A DNA stretch of 64,000 nt, taken from Scortum barcoo (lineage: Eukaryota > Chordata > Actinopteri > Centrarchiformes > Terapontidae). The notes below the pieces were generated by a model. The model was given only the letters and a program-made list of their open reading frames with translations. It had not been told where the DNA came from and made no database searches. The DNA lies in the NCBI GenBank assembly GCA_023238725.1, contig CM041547.1, positions 24,091,126 to 24,155,125 of the forward strand, written 5' to 3'. The position numbers and the translations under genes were made by a program. This document shows, piece by piece, positions 1 through 11,256 of this stretch (its first letter is position 1; the number at the start of each line of letters is the position of its first letter).

Positions 1-1164
1 GCAACACTTAGTTGCATAAAATGACACACAAAATGTCACAGGAAACTCTACACTTTTCTTTTTAATTTTATTTTTGGCTTCAGTCTGAATTGGACAATGC
101 AGCTGAGTATCTCAATATGACCGGCAGTTGTGTAGTATAGCAGATGTGTTTAAAGAACTGAAGCACTTCATCTTGTGCATTGTTCGATGGTTCCCATGTG
201 CTGGACTGCATTTTACACATTTTATGCTTTAATTATTATTGCATGAGTTGGGTATTATCTATTTGCTTTGTACTGGTTTAATGTATTATGTGCTTATGAA
301 TTTGGGGTTTTACTATTTTGTCTTTTTCTGGTTTAATTTAAATGAGCTCACCAGGACAAATTCCAATCAGTCAGTGGTGCTTAATATTATTTTTTTTATC
401 TTGACAGGTTGTTTTAAGGATTGTGATTTATTTTGCCGCAGTCCTGTCTGTGGTTCTGTGTTAAAGCTGCTACAGTTTCAGCTCTGGTGACAAAAAACGA
501 ATGTGGTCTTGTGGGATTAATAAAGTTGAAGTTCTGCAGAGAAAATACGCCAAAGAAAAACAACACACCGGCTCTTTAACACAACCGTCAAGTTCTCCGC
601 CACATACAGACCCTAACCGGAAATGTAGCGAATATCTCTTCAAAACTAAGTTTAAATGTTAAACTCCAAATAACTTTATAGAGCATATTTTATAATATAG
701 ACCCAAAAACGTTGTTTTATTTTATTCAATGAGAACATTAATCGTGTAATTTTTTTTATTTTATTGAAAATGCCATTTAAAGTTGCTAAGAAGGTTTTAT
801 TCTGAAATTTTCCTGGAAGTCATCTTCATGTCCCTGCTTGAACTTTCTTACTGTCGCAGACGACAAACGGCAGACAACAACAAGAAGCGCACGAGACAGC
901 ACGGACCGCGGGAAGCCGGACTCATTGTGTCGAAAGGTCGGTGGACGGCGTGTTATCCTACACACACACACACACACTCCTGGTCCAGATACAGTCGAGC
1001 ATCTTCTTTCCTGTCCTCGCGCTGAGGCTCGTGCACTGAGAGAGAGACGCTAACACCGGGCTGGCTCCGTGAGGGCGCGTGCGTGTGTGCGCGTGAGTGT
1101 TGGTACTATATCACATAGTGTTGTTGGACAGTATGTAAACCAGCGCGCGTGTGTGTGTGCATAT

Positions 1165-1198
<34 letters not shown>

Positions 1199-1507
1199 GG
1201 GATACACCTTGAGTAGCTCAGGTGTTTAGAAAGGCTTCATAAAGAGAGGAGCGTCTGAAACACACTCAGGTTGAGGTGATGTTACAGCAGCCTCACCATG
1301 AAGACAGAGAGATGACGGTCAACAGATCACAGGGAGGAGGAACATGATGTGGGAGATGTAAACATTTCCTTTGAAATCACGTGTAAATGTCAGAATATGA
1401 GAAAGAACAGCATTATATCTGCATCTGAACCCATAGATGAGTTGAGGGAAACAGGTGCATTTAACAACACTGTTACAACCAAGTTGTTTTGTTTACTGTG
1501 AGAACAC

Positions 1508-1542
<35 letters not shown>

Positions 1543-1802
1543 CTTTACATATTGGCGCAGCCGAGCAGATGGATGATGGTGGGAGATGGAGGGAGGAGGG
1601 GCGGTGATGGAGGAGGGGGCATAAATAAGGGAGTAATAGAGGAGGAGGATGTTAGGAGAGGAGAGGAAGGAGGGAGCATTAGGGGGGCATGCAAGCAAGG
1701 GAGAGCATGAGGAGGAGAGGAGAGGAGAGGAGGGGGGGTTGATGGCGTTGAGGATGAGGAAAGGAGAAGGAGACAAGTTGAAACAACAGAGAGGAGAGAT
1801 GA
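1..1802. repeat. Copy A of a ~1.8 kb near-identical direct duplication
   Basis: This segment matches 6346-8209 base for base over long stretches. The offset is a constant 6345 up to about position 960. It then rises to 6370 and later 6407 through small indels at CA/GT tracts and one extra 37-base purine-rich unit in the other copy. Copy A is cut on the right by the N gap, and its left limit is the window edge. Contents in order: an A+T-rich stretch ending with AATAAAG near 519, a CpG-rich block at about 880-1095, GT tracts, and a GGA-rich tract before the gap. The long reading frames inside (for example 239-490) show no family resemblance and I do not call them genes. It may be a real recent tandem duplication, or the second haplotype wrongly placed by the assembler. 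Confidence 0.95.
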
Positions 1803-2302
1803 NNNNNNNNNNNNNNNNNNNNNNNNNNNNNNNNNNNNNNNNNNNNNNNNNNNNNNNNNNNNNNNNNNNNNNNNNNNNNNNNNNNNNNNNNNNNNNNNNN
1901 NNNNNNNNNNNNNNNNNNNNNNNNNNNNNNNNNNNNNNNNNNNNNNNNNNNNNNNNNNNNNNNNNNNNNNNNNNNNNNNNNNNNNNNNNNNNNNNNNNNN
2001 NNNNNNNNNNNNNNNNNNNNNNNNNNNNNNNNNNNNNNNNNNNNNNNNNNNNNNNNNNNNNNNNNNNNNNNNNNNNNNNNNNNNNNNNNNNNNNNNNNNN
2101 NNNNNNNNNNNNNNNNNNNNNNNNNNNNNNNNNNNNNNNNNNNNNNNNNNNNNNNNNNNNNNNNNNNNNNNNNNNNNNNNNNNNNNNNNNNNNNNNNNNN
2201 NNNNNNNNNNNNNNNNNNNNNNNNNNNNNNNNNNNNNNNNNNNNNNNNNNNNNNNNNNNNNNNNNNNNNNNNNNNNNNNNNNNNNNNNNNNNNNNNNNNN
2301 NN
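1803..2302. other. Assembly gap of exactly 500 N
   Basis: There are exactly 500 undetermined bases, a conventional filler length, so the true gap size is unknown. It interrupts copy A of the duplication and lies just upstream of the 3' exons of the PYY-type gene. The missing 5' exons of that gene could lie here. Confidence 0.97.
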
Positions 2303-3469
2303 TACAGTGGAGAGGACAGCTGACCATGGGACAGAAAGAGCAAGAAAGGAAGACAGGAAACAGTAAAATACTGAAGCAAATATACAGAGAGACAGGCAGA
2401 TATAGACAGATGGAGAGAAAGACAGGCAGACTAATAGAAACTAAGATCAGAGGCAGCCATGGAGACTCAGGGACATATAGGGGTGCAGACAGCCATTATG
2501 AGAGGAGGAAAGATTTTACATCCTGATGTGTCGCACTGTGTGACAACTGAAACGTAGCGTGTGAGCTGTTTGATTGCTTTCCTACAGGGCAAGACAGACA
2601 CACACGCCTCCCTGTGTGTGTAACGAAGCATAAGATTGGGTGCTGGGGTGATAGGGGGGAGGTGGAACAGGTGGTTGATGGGAAAACAGAGGAACTGCAG
2701 GTCGCTCTGCAGGGTTTATGTTGAATAGTGCTGTTTCACACACGTACACACACATATAAGGGCACACATTACCGAGTAGACTTCCTGTTAAACGGCTCTG
2801 TGATTTCACATTTGCAGCTCTCTTAGACCCCAGGTCTCCAAATCAAGAGAATGATAAGACTCATCCAGACTTGGAAATGACTTACACACACCAGTATTAA
2901 ACCACGCATGCACAGTCTGAATCTGACTGTGAAATGAAAGCATTAGGAACACAGGGGAAGACAGACAGAGGTAAGAGGACACAGACAATGGACCAAAAGA
3001 GAAGAGAAGGCAAAAAAGACACATTTGTCTCTCACAGTAAATGAACATAATCTTGGTGCATCATTTCACACTATGAGCTACCACAACCACCAAAACCAAA
3101 GAATTTGAAGTAACCAGCGGTGTCTTTACGAAACAGGGAGCAATTTTTGTGTAAAGGGGAACTTAACTGACGTTACACTTAAAGATAATTTCACTTGTCT
3201 TGAGGAGTGCTGGTGGTCATCAGGGTTATCTGACTTCAGGCTGAGCAACTAACAATTTATAACTAAAAACATAAAGATGATGATGGTATCTCATTTTAAT
3301 ATAGGAAATAAAGGATAGGACCTAGTGTTTTGACCCATGTTAGTGAGTAAAATAAAAGATATCTTGATCTTATGTAAAAAAAGAAATCTATCTCCTCTAA
3401 GTCCTCCAATTTTATGGATGTGCTGTACTGTCTATGAGCCACATTAGCACCCCTTTATTTCTCTCCTAG

Positions 3470-3678
3470 GTATGGGAAGCGTTCAGCTCAGGAGGATGTG
3501 GTTGCAGAGCTGCTGTTTGGTGGCGACAGCAACAGAGACCAGAGGTCAAGGTAAAGGCCGTCACGCACACACAGAGGGGGTCATGTGACCTGTGATGAAC
3601 ACATGCTGTACAAATGTTAATCATTTATACAAATTCCTTGTATTCTTCCACAGAAATGATGACTCCTACATGTGGTGA
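3470..3678 (+). CDS. pyy: Peptide YY / NPY-family precursor, last two coding exons (partial gene)
   Basis: Two exons are visible, 3470-3550 and 3654-3678. After a CTCCTAG acceptor the first gives (R)YGKRSAQEDVVAELLFGGD and continues to QRSR. The second gives NDDSYMW and a TGA stop. In this family the mature 36-residue amidated hormone ends in ...RQRY, followed by the Gly-Lys-Arg amidation/cleavage signal, and an intron falls just before that Tyr. The phase and the GKR match. What is seen is therefore the last mature residue plus the C-flanking peptide. The signal peptide and mature hormone exons are not found upstream and may lie in the N gap or beyond the window. Teleosts have pyya and pyyb, and I cannot tell which this is. 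The following gene is mpp2, as expected near mammalian PYY. An alternative is NPY itself, but the ELLFGG/RSR tail looks PYY-like. Confidence 0.85.
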
Positions 3679-3889
3679 CTCCGTCACCCCACACCCTCCT
3701 CATCGGGCATTCCCTCTGGGAGCATCCCACAATGCACCTGGAGGGGCCGACATGTGCCTCTCACCTCTGACCCATGACCGCACTCCCAACCAATGACCAT
3801 CACTGACCGTAACACAAGCTGTCTCTGTCTCTCTTGTCGCTGTCTCACATCTCTCTCATTACAACAAACTGTACATAATTTATTATTGA

Positions 3890-3895
3890 AATAAA
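3890..3895 (+). promoter_or_regulatory. pyy: Likely polyadenylation signal of the PYY-type gene
   Basis: AATAAA occurs about 210 bases after the stop codon, in an A+T-rich stretch. It is followed within about 50 bases by a GT-rich tract, the usual arrangement for a vertebrate 3' end. Confidence 0.6.
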
Positions 3896-5151
3896 ATATA
3901 CATATGATATCAGAGCTACTAATCAGAAGGTGGAACTGTGTTTGTCTGTGTGTGCGTGAGCATTAGTGTCCCTCTATGTCCTACATTGTTTAGAGGAGGA
4001 AAGTTTTGTTTTACTGTTGCTACTGTAAAAAGTAACATCAGGATAATTGAATAAAAACGTTTCTGTGTGATTAAAATGTGTTGATGAATCAGAATGATTT
4101 TCTTTGGGGATTCAACTAATCATGTTGTGACTGTGTGAGGTTTGCTCATCTTACATCTGAGCCGCTCTTAATAATGAATAACTAAGTTCAACAACAAAGC
4201 CACACTTTAATGCCAGCTGTTTTAGACTATAATTTAGAGTATTATTAAAAACAAAGGGAGGGTCGCCAATGCACTCTTACTTTACATATATATTAAATCA
4301 TAACGCTGGTGTTGTTTTATGGTGTTGTTTTTGTTACCATCAACAAAAATCGTGAAAATACCAACACCGACAATGTGCTGGCCTGCCTCAAACAAATGCA
4401 ATTTCATTTTTATAAAATACTATATACATTTTCTGAGCTGCTCAGTGTAGTTTTTATCAAACACAAGGAAACAGTACACTTGTAGGGGACTTTATTTTAT
4501 TATTATCAAATAGTTGATTTATAAATAGTTTGTGATCTAGTGAATATTTGGAGCTGTGGGATTGATACTTGACTAGAAAACTAGAATATAAATCAGGACA
4601 GTGGGGTGGCAACTATATCTGAATAACTCATGTCATGAATGGAGATTGCTTTACTGTTTCGAAAAGGTAAATATCATTCCTCTTTGTTAAGAAATCATCA
4701 GCACATCAAGTTTGAAACCCATGATTATTTATGAAAGGACTGGCAGCCTCCACATGCACCCAACTTGCATTTCACACTGCAACCCATCAGGTTGTGTCTG
4801 CAGGAACATCTGCTGGGTTATTTTCCAGCACATAAAAGAAAAGGGGAGCTCTTCCTCCAGAGCAAATGCAGGACAAAGAGGGTTCAGGGTCAGGACAGCC
4901 AGTAGAAGCAGAGGCTGATGGAGAGATCAGTTCCAGTACATTTAGTCTCTTCAGGGAATTAGAGAGTAATGAGAATGCAGAAACACTAGCATTAACATTA
5001 CTACTAGAGGGAGACAGAAGCTGCCAACCTCAAATGGCCTCAACCATAGTCTCTTTTCTTTCCAGTGATTAGCATCTTCAACCTTAATGTATTTGTGTGT
5101 CCTGGAATCTCTGGGCAAAGCTTTTAACAGCTCAAAAACATGCCATACATG

Positions 5152-5156
<5 letters not shown>

Positions 5157-5186
<30 letters not shown>
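5157..5186. repeat. (GAT)n microsatellite
   Basis: Ten uninterrupted GAT units, followed by an ATT run. Confidence 0.95.
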
Positions 5187-5187
<1 letters not shown>

Positions 5188-5416
5188 GTTATTATTATTT
5201 CTCTCCACTAAAAGTGTTCATATAGCAAAGAGTGTGTGTGATGAAAACTAACCAAAATTGGCAAGTGCTGCAAATCTCACCCACCACTCAGGCACAGAAA
5301 AGATATACTGAATGGTATGTGCTTTAAAATTTCTACATATCATGACATAACACAACACATAACAACACATGACATAACTCAACACATATCATGTGATTAG
5401 TGGACTGAATTTATCT

Positions 5417-5610
5417 GGTGATTTTCTCATTTAGAACAATATAGTATTTTACTGAGTAAATGTCACATTTGTATAAAAAGTGTATGCTTAATCTATATTA
5501 ATTATCTCTTATATATAGAAAATTTAACAGAATATTTATGTCTTGCTATTGGCTTCTTTGCCTTGTTGTTCTGCTTTTATATTTTTTGTATTGCATAATA
5601 AAATGGGGGA
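5417..5610. repeat. Diverged direct repeat, unit 1
   Basis: This stretch resembles 6148-6321. Shared blocks in the same order include CTGGT(G/A)ATTTTCT, TTTTACTGAGTAAAT, TTGTTCTGCTTTTATAT and a closing AATAAAA followed by GGGGAGG. It is an older local duplication or a dispersed element with an AATAAA-like end. Confidence 0.7.
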
Positions 5611-6147
5611 GGGGGGGCGAAATGTCAACGATTGCTCACTGAAAGAAGTTTAGCACCATCTAGTGGAACACATTTAAACGTGTAAGAATGAACAACAAGA
5701 CCATTTTGTATAAATCAAATCAATATATAAATCAAATAAAAGGTTGTCACGGCTCGACAAATACTAAATATTAGTAATAAATAAATCAATAAATTTTAAA
5801 AAGTTACTTTATCATTATTACATCACCATACAGAGATCTATGAGATATTTCTACCTGTAGTTAGGATTTAAGTTTTTCAGATGAAGTGAAAGTGTAATAT
5901 TCCTTTATGGACTTTTATTTCATCATTATAAAACATTATGTCTTACAGAAAGTGACTATAGTACTATCACCTCCCTATGGAGTGACATCAGCACATTCAG
6001 GAGACTCCTGAAATGTCCAAGTCACGGTGTGCTGAATTTGTCTTTAGTCTCAGTATTTCACTCCCTCGATCACTCATTCTACTCTATAATGAGAAGTGAA
6101 TACAGATTTCAGATATGTATGAAGTTCATCACTCATCACTCATTTAT

Positions 6148-6321
6148 CTGGTAATTTTCTAATTTAAAGTAATATAGTTTTTTTACTGAGTAAATATCAC
6201 ATTTTGTACAAGAACTGTATGCCAAAATATCTTAAATTAATTCTCTCTTGAATATGAATATGAATTTGCCTAGTTGTTCTGCTTTTATATGTTTTGCATT
6301 GCTTAATAAAAGTTGGGGAGG
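6148..6321. repeat. Diverged direct repeat, unit 2
   Basis: Partner of 5417-5610 in the same orientation. It ends about 25 bases before copy B of the large duplication begins, so the two events may be related. Confidence 0.7.
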
Positions 6322-7224
6322 AACCTGGTGATTTTTAATTGACTGGCAACACTTAGTTGCATAAAATGACACACAAAATGTCACAGGAAACTCTACACTT
6401 TTCTTTTTAATTTTATTTTTGGCTTCAGTCTGAATTGGACAATGCAGCTGAGTATCTCAATATGACCGGCAGTTGTGTAGTATAGCAGATGTGTTTAAAG
6501 AACTGAAGCACTTCATCTTGTGCATTGTTCGATGGTTCCCATGTGCTGGACTGCATTTTACACATTTTATGCTTTAATTATTATTGCATGAGTTGGGTAT
6601 TATCTATTTGCTTTGTACTGGTTTAATGTATTATGTGCTTATGAATTTGGGGTTTTACTATTTTGTCTTTTTCTGGTTTAATTTAAATGAGCTCACCAGG
6701 ACAAATTCCAATCAGTCAGTGGTGCTTAATATTATTTTTTTTATCTTGACAGGTTGTTTTAAGGATTGTGATTTATTTTGCCGCAGTCCTGTCTGTGGTT
6801 CTGTGTTAAAGCTGCTACAGTTTCAGCTCTGGTGACAAAAAACGAATGTGGTCTTGTGGGATTAATAAAGTTGAAGTTCTGCAGAGAAAATACGCCAAAG
6901 AAAAACAACACACCGGCTCTTTAACACAACCGTCAAGTTCTCCGCCACATACAGACCCTAACCGGAAATGTAGCGAATATCTCTTCAAAACTAAGTTTAA
7001 ATGTTAAACTCCAAATAACTTTATAGAGCATATTTTATAATATAGACCCAAAAACGTTGTTTTATTTTATTCAATGAGAACATTAATCGTGTAATTTTTT
7101 TTATTTTATTGAAAATGCCATTTAAAGTTGCTAAGAAGGTTTTATTCTGAAATTTTCCTGGAAGTCATCTTCATGTCCCTGCTTGAACTTTCTTACTGTC
7201 GCAGACGACAAACGGCAGACAACA

Positions 7225-7450
7225 ACAAGAAGCGCACGAGACAGCACGGACCGCGGGAAGCCGGACTCATTGTGTCGAAAGGTCGGTGGACGGCGTGTTA
7301 TCCTACATCTGACACACACACACACACACTCCTGGTCCAGATACAGTCGAGCATCTTCTTTCCTGTCCTCGCGCTGAGGCTCGTGCACTGAGAGAGAGAC
7401 GCTAACACCGGGCTGGCTCCGTGAGGGCGCGTGCGTGTGTGCGCGTGAGT
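7225..7450 (+). promoter_or_regulatory. CpG-rich block, candidate mpp2 promoter/5' UTR
   Basis: This is a local cluster of CpG dinucleotides (GCGCACGAG, GACCGCGGGAAGCCGG, GGGCGCGTGCG and others) in otherwise CpG-poor DNA. It lies about 3.1 kb upstream of the first coding exon of mpp2, and no other gene start is seen in between. The same block occurs in copy A at about 880-1095, upstream of the gap and the PYY-type exons. The assignment to mpp2 is inference from position only. Confidence 0.35.
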
Positions 7451-7870
7451 GTTGGTACTAGTACTATATCACATAGTGTTGTTGGACAGTATGTAAACCA
7501 GCGCGCGTGTGTGTGTGCATTATTGTGCATATGTGTGTGTGTGTGTGAGAGAGAGAGAGAGGGGGATACACCTTGAGTAGCTCAGGTGTTTAGAAAGGCT
7601 TCATAAAGAGAGGAGCGTCTGAAACACACTCAGGTTGAGGTGATGTTACAGCAGCCTCACCATGAAGACAGAGAGATGACGGTCAACAGATCACAGGGAG
7701 GAGGAACATGATGTGGGAGATGTAAACATTTCCTTTGAAATCACGTGTAAATGTCAGAATATGAGAAAGAACAGCATTATATCTGCATCTGAACCCATAG
7801 ATGAGTTGAGGGAAACAGGTGCATTTAACAACACTGTTACAACCAAGTTGTTTTGTTTACTGTGAGAACA

Positions 7871-7875
<5 letters not shown>

Positions 7876-7911
<36 letters not shown>
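7876..7911. repeat. (GT)n microsatellite
   Basis: Uninterrupted GT run, longer than the matching tract in copy A (about 1510-1540). Confidence 0.9.
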
Positions 7912-7912
<1 letters not shown>

Positions 7913-7943
7913 CTTTACATATTGGCGCAGCCGAGCAGATGGA

Positions 7944-8290
7944 TGATGGTGGGAGATGGAGGGAGGAGGGGCGGTGATGGAGGAGGGGGCATAAATAAGG
8001 GAGTAATAGAGGAGGAGGATGTTAGGAGAGGAGAGGAAGGAGGGAGCATTAGGGGGGCATGCAAGCAAGGGAGAGCATGAGGAGGAGAGGAGAGGAGAGG
8101 AGGGGGGGGAGGCATGAGGAGGAGAGGAGAGGAGAGGAGGGGGGGTTGATGGCGTTGAGGATGAGGAAAGGAGAAGGAGACAAGTTGAAACAACAGAGAG
8201 GAGAGATGATGATAAGGAGGAGGAGGCGGGAAGAGGAAGGTGTAGGAGAGGAAGAGGAGGAGGAGAGGAGGAGGAGGAGGAGGAGCAGAT
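7944..8290. repeat. Purine-rich GGA minisatellite tract
   Basis: An almost pure A/G strand about 350 bases long, built from GGAGGA and GAGAGG motifs, with a 37-base unit repeated twice (units start at 8075 and 8112). The corresponding place in copy A has a single unit. Protein-like readings of this tract (poly-Glu/Arg, or poly-Pro/Ser on the other strand) are artefacts of composition. Confidence 0.85.
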
Positions 8291-8337
8291 GGAGTTCACA
8301 GCAGTGTGAGATCAGTAATTAGTGTTTGTTTCCGTAG

Positions 8338-9530
8338 GTCAGGTGAATAGCTGAGCCAGCTCATTTTCATCCCTCTCTTACTGTTCTGGATCATTTTCAC
8401 CAACTGTGACTTGTTTTTTTTAGCTTATGCACTGATAACAAATAAATAACTTACAACAATTTTATACTATTATATAAATTAAATTTAAATGAAAATGTAG
8501 TGTTTTCTGCTCTGTACAGAACAGTTTTATTTCACAGCTACCTTCTTCATAGTCGCTTCACACACTCTCTAGTTTCATAATAGTGCTTATTCCAAGTAAA
8601 AGCTCATCTTGAGAAAAGACAGAGCACACATTCCACACAAGAGCATAAATGAATAGTTCAGACCAGATATTCTTCTCCGTTCAGTGAGCCATCTGAAGCT
8701 CCTGCAGATCCCTTTATGCTACACTGGGCTGTGTTGCAGGATAATGTACAACTTGCTGTAATGTGCTGGAGACAGACAAGATTTACAGATTTATCACAGA
8801 TATTTCTTCAGTCGTTAGACGACAACAAGACGTTTTCTCATCAGGGGAATACCCAAGAGCTCTGTTTCTCTCACCTGTTCAGAAGGATGACCCTCCACTA
8901 TGAAACACCACTTTTTTCATGTATGTACATATGCTTGAAATAAAATAATACACTTTGACTTTGAGGCATTAAATACCAACTATTTCTTCTGAATTACCCT
9001 GTTACAGAACAAACTGAGTTGTCTCTTAAGGCTAATAGGTATTGGTATCCATCCTCCTCCTCCTGTTCTGTGTCAGGCTACACCTCTGGAAAGACGTCTT
9101 ACTTCGCTGTATCAAAAGGCAAAAGAAACTTTCATCATATCTGTCACAGCTGGATTGGACCTGTACTCAGAGCCAGTATCTCGTACTGTTTCTCATCACA
9201 TTTGCTGTCATCAGCTTGTGCAAATTCAGTGAAAAATACTGGTAACAGTGGCTGACATGGATGTAAATCCCATGTTTCAGACATCATGGTTTACAACCAG
9301 TCATCCCTCCATCCTTTTCTCTTCCTCATGTTTAAGTCTTTACAGCTTTTCCCTTTCTGTAATCTTCTCTTCCACTGTCTGCTGCTCTTGCCTGAGGTGT
9401 TGTGTAATGCCTACTCTAGCATGAGCAGCAATGAAAATGTGTGTGTGACGGCAAAACTGAAGGAGGGCAGGTTTCCATGGCAGCTACGAGCTGTAGCAAC
9501 ATCACAACAGACAGATCACAGACATGAGAC

Positions 9531-9571
<41 letters not shown>

Positions 9572-10573
9572 TAGATAGATAGATAGATAGATAGATAGTG
9601 CTATTAGCTGTAGAAGTAGAGGGCATTTCATATCGAGTTAAAGGGCAAAGTGTGTGTGTGTGTGTGACTCTTTGTTCTCCTCTCCCTCCCCAAAATTACC
9701 AATGTATTGTGTCGGTTGTCAAGGCGATGTATAGATTAGTTACGCCCACATCCCCCTCCCTCCTCTCTCTCTCTCTTCTCTCACTATCTCTCTCTCTCTC
9801 TCTCTCTTAGTATGGATGCTCAATTCTAGAACAGTCGCTGCTGCTCCGCCCCCTCCCTGCTGTGTGTGTGTGTGTTTATTTTTATTATTTATTTATGGGC
9901 TCATTTAACAGGGACAGTGTGTATGTGTGTGTTTTTGTGCTGTGTGTTGGTGAGAAATGGAGTTTGAATGACGATTGCTGTCGGGCCACACACAGCAGCC
10001 TGAACGAAATCATTCTCTCAGCAAGAAAGCCAGTAAGCGTAGTTTCAAAAATGCCAAACTATTCCTTTAACGTCTTTGAACAAACCTCTCTCACTTCAGT
10101 GTGTTTCATGTTGCACACACACATCATCCTACTGATGGGAGCTGCCCTGGTCCAGTATGAGGGTTAAGGGTCTAGGTTAAGGGCAACTCTTCAGTCTGGG
10201 GAAGGGTCAATGTTTCTTTTCTTCTTTTCTCCTTGCAAGAGAGATAATAGATCTCTCCCAAAATGTTGAACTGTTCCTTTGAAAAGAGTGCAGACTTTTA
10301 TGAAGACGTTGGGTTATGTTTGCAGCTACTCCCACTAAGACACTGTGTGTGTGGTCTAATGTAATTTAAACACTCCTCTATAACTGCATGTGTGACCAGG
10401 TTGACTTAATGTGGGCCCCATAGGATGAAAACCACAAATTTCTAACCATTTCACTCACTAAAACTGAAAAAAATCACTCTCCTTTTGTTTGTTTTTTTAC
10501 CTTAAAAATGGACCATTTTCTCCACTCCCTATCACTCCCTCTCTCTCTCTTTTCATCTGTCTCTCACTCTCAG
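8338..10573. other. Intergenic/5' region of mpp2, no gene recognised
   Basis: This interval separates the duplicated segment from the first coding exon of mpp2. It holds the AGAC/AGAT microsatellite, a CT-rich tract at about 9757-9808 and several GT tracts. Non-coding 5' exons of mpp2 may lie here but cannot be placed from sequence alone. The reading frames present show no recognisable domain. Confidence 0.5.
9531..9598. repeat. Compound (AGAC)n(AGAT)n microsatellite
   Basis: A run of AGAC units passes directly into a run of AGAT units. Confidence 0.95.
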
Positions 10574-10591
10574 ATTGACTGAAGCTCTACC

Positions 10592-11213
10592 ATGCCTGTG
10601 GCCTCCACCAGGACAGAGCCTGGTGAGACCAGACACCTTCCTTCCCCTTAGTTAGTTACCATCCAATTTACAAGTTGGCTCTTCAATGAGTAAAAACAGG
10701 AACATGTGACCTGAGTAATGTCATGTCTCCACAGATGAAGCTTTTTTAAAGAGCACTGAAGGAAAGGAGGTTCAAAGTTAAAATCTCATTGTGACTGCAA
10801 ACACTAATGTTTTTCTAAAGAATGATTTCTGCGCTTTTTTAAAAAGTATATATAGTAGCTACAGAATACACTCCAGACTGCACAAGGACATTAGTATCAT
10901 TAAAAAAATATTATTATTGGATTTAAGTAATTACTTTTAACTCATAACCTAAACCAGGAGTTTTAAAGTCTGAGACCCTAGGCCTCCCCTCAGACAAAGC
11001 TGCTGGAAAATGCCCCCCCCTTCTTTTTGATATTAAGAGAGCTTTGATTAAAATCACTGTCACCTCATAATGACCAGAGGCTAAACAGCTACATCAAAGA
11101 GTAGAAATAATCCAAAAGATGAATATGTACCATTATTGGCATTCTACAGTTACAGCTAGAAAAGCCTCATTTGTCACACTCATTTTCACTGTTTCTCCCT
11201 CGTGGTGTTTCAG

Positions 11214-11256
<43 letters not shown>

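Larger units (their letters stand above)
3912..6345. other. Intergenic, no gene recognised
   Basis: This A+T-rich stretch lies between the PYY-type gene and copy B of the duplication. It contains a GAT microsatellite and a pair of diverged direct repeats (listed separately). The reading frames here are short, and one is only the translation of the GAT tract (poly-His). No coding pattern was seen. Confidence 0.6.
6346..8209. repeat. Copy B of the ~1.8 kb direct duplication
   Basis: Partner of 1-1802. Differences are confined to simple repeats and small indels: a TCTG insertion at the CA tract near 7310, a duplicated TACTAG at about 7456, a different GT-tract length near 7876-7911, and one extra 37-base purine-rich unit at 8075-8148. 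Homology may run further right but cannot be followed because copy A ends in Ns. Copy B lies upstream of mpp2, so its CpG-rich part is a candidate mpp2 promoter. Confidence 0.95.

Noticed and set aside
239..490. 83-codon hydrophobic frame present in both duplicates (also 6584-6835)
   Set aside because: It is A+T-rich with no recognised family, splice context or promoter. Its presence twice follows only from the segment duplication.
1489..1710. Long frames through GT and GGA tracts (Val-Cys or Glu/Arg/Pro-rich peptides), also 7754-8322
   Set aside because: They are translations of simple repeats. Some even run across the N gap.
4951..5208. Frame with a poly-His run
   Set aside because: The His run is just the GAT microsatellite read on the minus strand.
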